Source of the DNA: Oscillospiraceae bacterium
GTDB taxonomy: Bacteria; Bacillota_A; Clostridia; Oscillospirales; Ruminococcaceae
DNA: 6,137 nucleotides
Direction of reading: 5' to 3'
Assembly: GCA_017414145.1 (NCBI GenBank)
Contig: JAFPQL010000209.1
Coordinates: 1 to 6,137 of the forward strand
The notes under the pieces were generated by a model, which worked only from the letters and a program-made list of their open reading frames with translations, was not told the origin of the DNA and did no database searches. Numbering within the stretch: the stretch's first letter is position 1; each line of letters opens with the position of its first letter. A program made the position numbers and the translations under genes. Below are positions 5,704-6,137 of this stretch, piece after piece.

Positions 5704-6137
5704 ATGAGAGAAGATCGCAACGATAAGAACATCGGGAAGAAGCTGGACGGCCGCTACGAGATCCTGTAGCGGATCGGCGAGGGCGGCATGGCGGATGTCT
5801 ACCGTGCGCAGGATGTTGTGGACAACAAGACGGTCGCCGTGAAGATCCTGAAGAAGGAATTTGCGGAGAACGAGGAGTTTCTGCGCCGCTTCCGCAATGA
5901 ATCCAAGGCGATTGCCGTGCTGAGTCATCCGAACATCGTCAAGGTGTTTGATGTCGGATTCTCAGACCGCATTCAGTTTATCGTCATGGAGTATATTGAC
6001 GGCTTTACCCTGAATGAATATATGGAGCAGGAGGGGCAGCTCGACTGGAGAGATGCGGTTCACTATATCCTCCAGATTCTCCGTGCGCTGCAGCATGCCC
6101 ACAGCAAGGGCATCGTTCACCGCGATATCAAGCCGCA
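5704..6137 (+). pseudogene. prkC: PrkC-type Ser/Thr protein kinase, 5' part, interrupted by an in-frame TAG at codon 22
   Basis: This is the start of a eukaryotic-like (Hanks) Ser/Thr kinase, the usual partner of the adjacent phosphatase; 144 codons are visible before the window ends. The ATG at 5704 has GGAGG 6 nt upstream, and an in-frame TGA at 5683 rules out an earlier start. The N-terminus, LDGRYEIL, is typical, but codon 22 (5767-5769) is TAG. The kinase sequence then resumes in the same frame: glycine-rich loop IGEGGMADVY (24-33), ATP-binding lysine K47 in VAVKIL, helix-C glutamate E66, hinge VMEYIDG (94-100) and catalytic loop HRDIKP (139-144). The remaining kinase lobe and the usual transmembrane and PASTA regions would lie beyond the window. 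Restart at ATG 5788 would remove most of the glycine-rich loop. The break may be a true point mutation, a sequence error, or a stop that is read through. I label it a pseudogene because a standard reading gives only a 21-residue peptide. Confidence 0.8.

Noticed and set aside
5767..5769. Pyrrolysine insertion at the kinase TAG.
   Set aside because: Known pyrrolysine sites are mostly in methylamine methyltransferases and a few other enzymes. Nothing here shows pyl genes, and the position is a non-catalytic, variable residue.
1..6137. Mobile elements, CRISPR arrays, tRNA or rRNA genes.
   Set aside because: No transposase or integrase sequence, terminal repeats, regularly spaced repeats or RNA gene signatures were seen; nearly all bases are explained by housekeeping coding sequence.

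Overview
The window looks like part of a chromosome from a GC-rich, gut-type Clostridia bacterium (Ruminococcaceae/Oscillospiraceae-like). This rests on three things: the gene order fmt, zinc metallopeptidase, rsmB, rlmN, PP2C phosphatase, PrkC-type kinase, which is typical of Firmicutes; Shine-Dalgarno sites of the GGAGG type; and third codon positions dominated by G and C. The taxon is inferred from gene content, not from a marker gene.

All genes lie on the + strand and are tightly packed, with gaps or overlaps of +12, +10, +24, -4, +20 and -4 nt, then one longer gap of 109 nt. From 5' to 3' they are: the 3' part of an isoprenylcysteine carboxyl methyltransferase-family membrane protein (2-595); a 64-residue two-helix membrane protein of unknown function (608-802); fmt (TTG start, 813-1748); a YugP-type membrane zinc metallopeptidase (1773-2438); rsmB (2435-3775); rlmN (3796-4869); a PP2C phosphatase of the PrpC/Stp type (TTG start, 4866-5594); and the first 144 codons of a PrkC-type Ser/Thr kinase (5704 to the window end). 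No promoter or intrinsic terminator is convincing inside the window, so most of it is probably one transcript that starts upstream.

The theme is translation and its control. Fmt formylates initiator tRNA, RsmB and RlmN methylate 16S and 23S rRNA (RlmN also tRNA), and the phosphatase/kinase pair is the usual reversible Ser/Thr phosphorylation switch. This is a conserved housekeeping cluster, and I see no sign of an undescribed system.

Four details depart from the ordinary. The kinase has an in-frame TAG at codon 22, just before its glycine-rich loop, although the rest of its visible sequence is intact. rlmN carries a sharply bounded AT-rich patch of about 100 bp (33% GC against about 60% around it). 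The 109-nt gap before the kinase holds a 9-bp hairpin, a repeated octamer and a 10-bp palindrome. Fmt appears to lack the NPWP-type motif at the start of its C-terminal domain.
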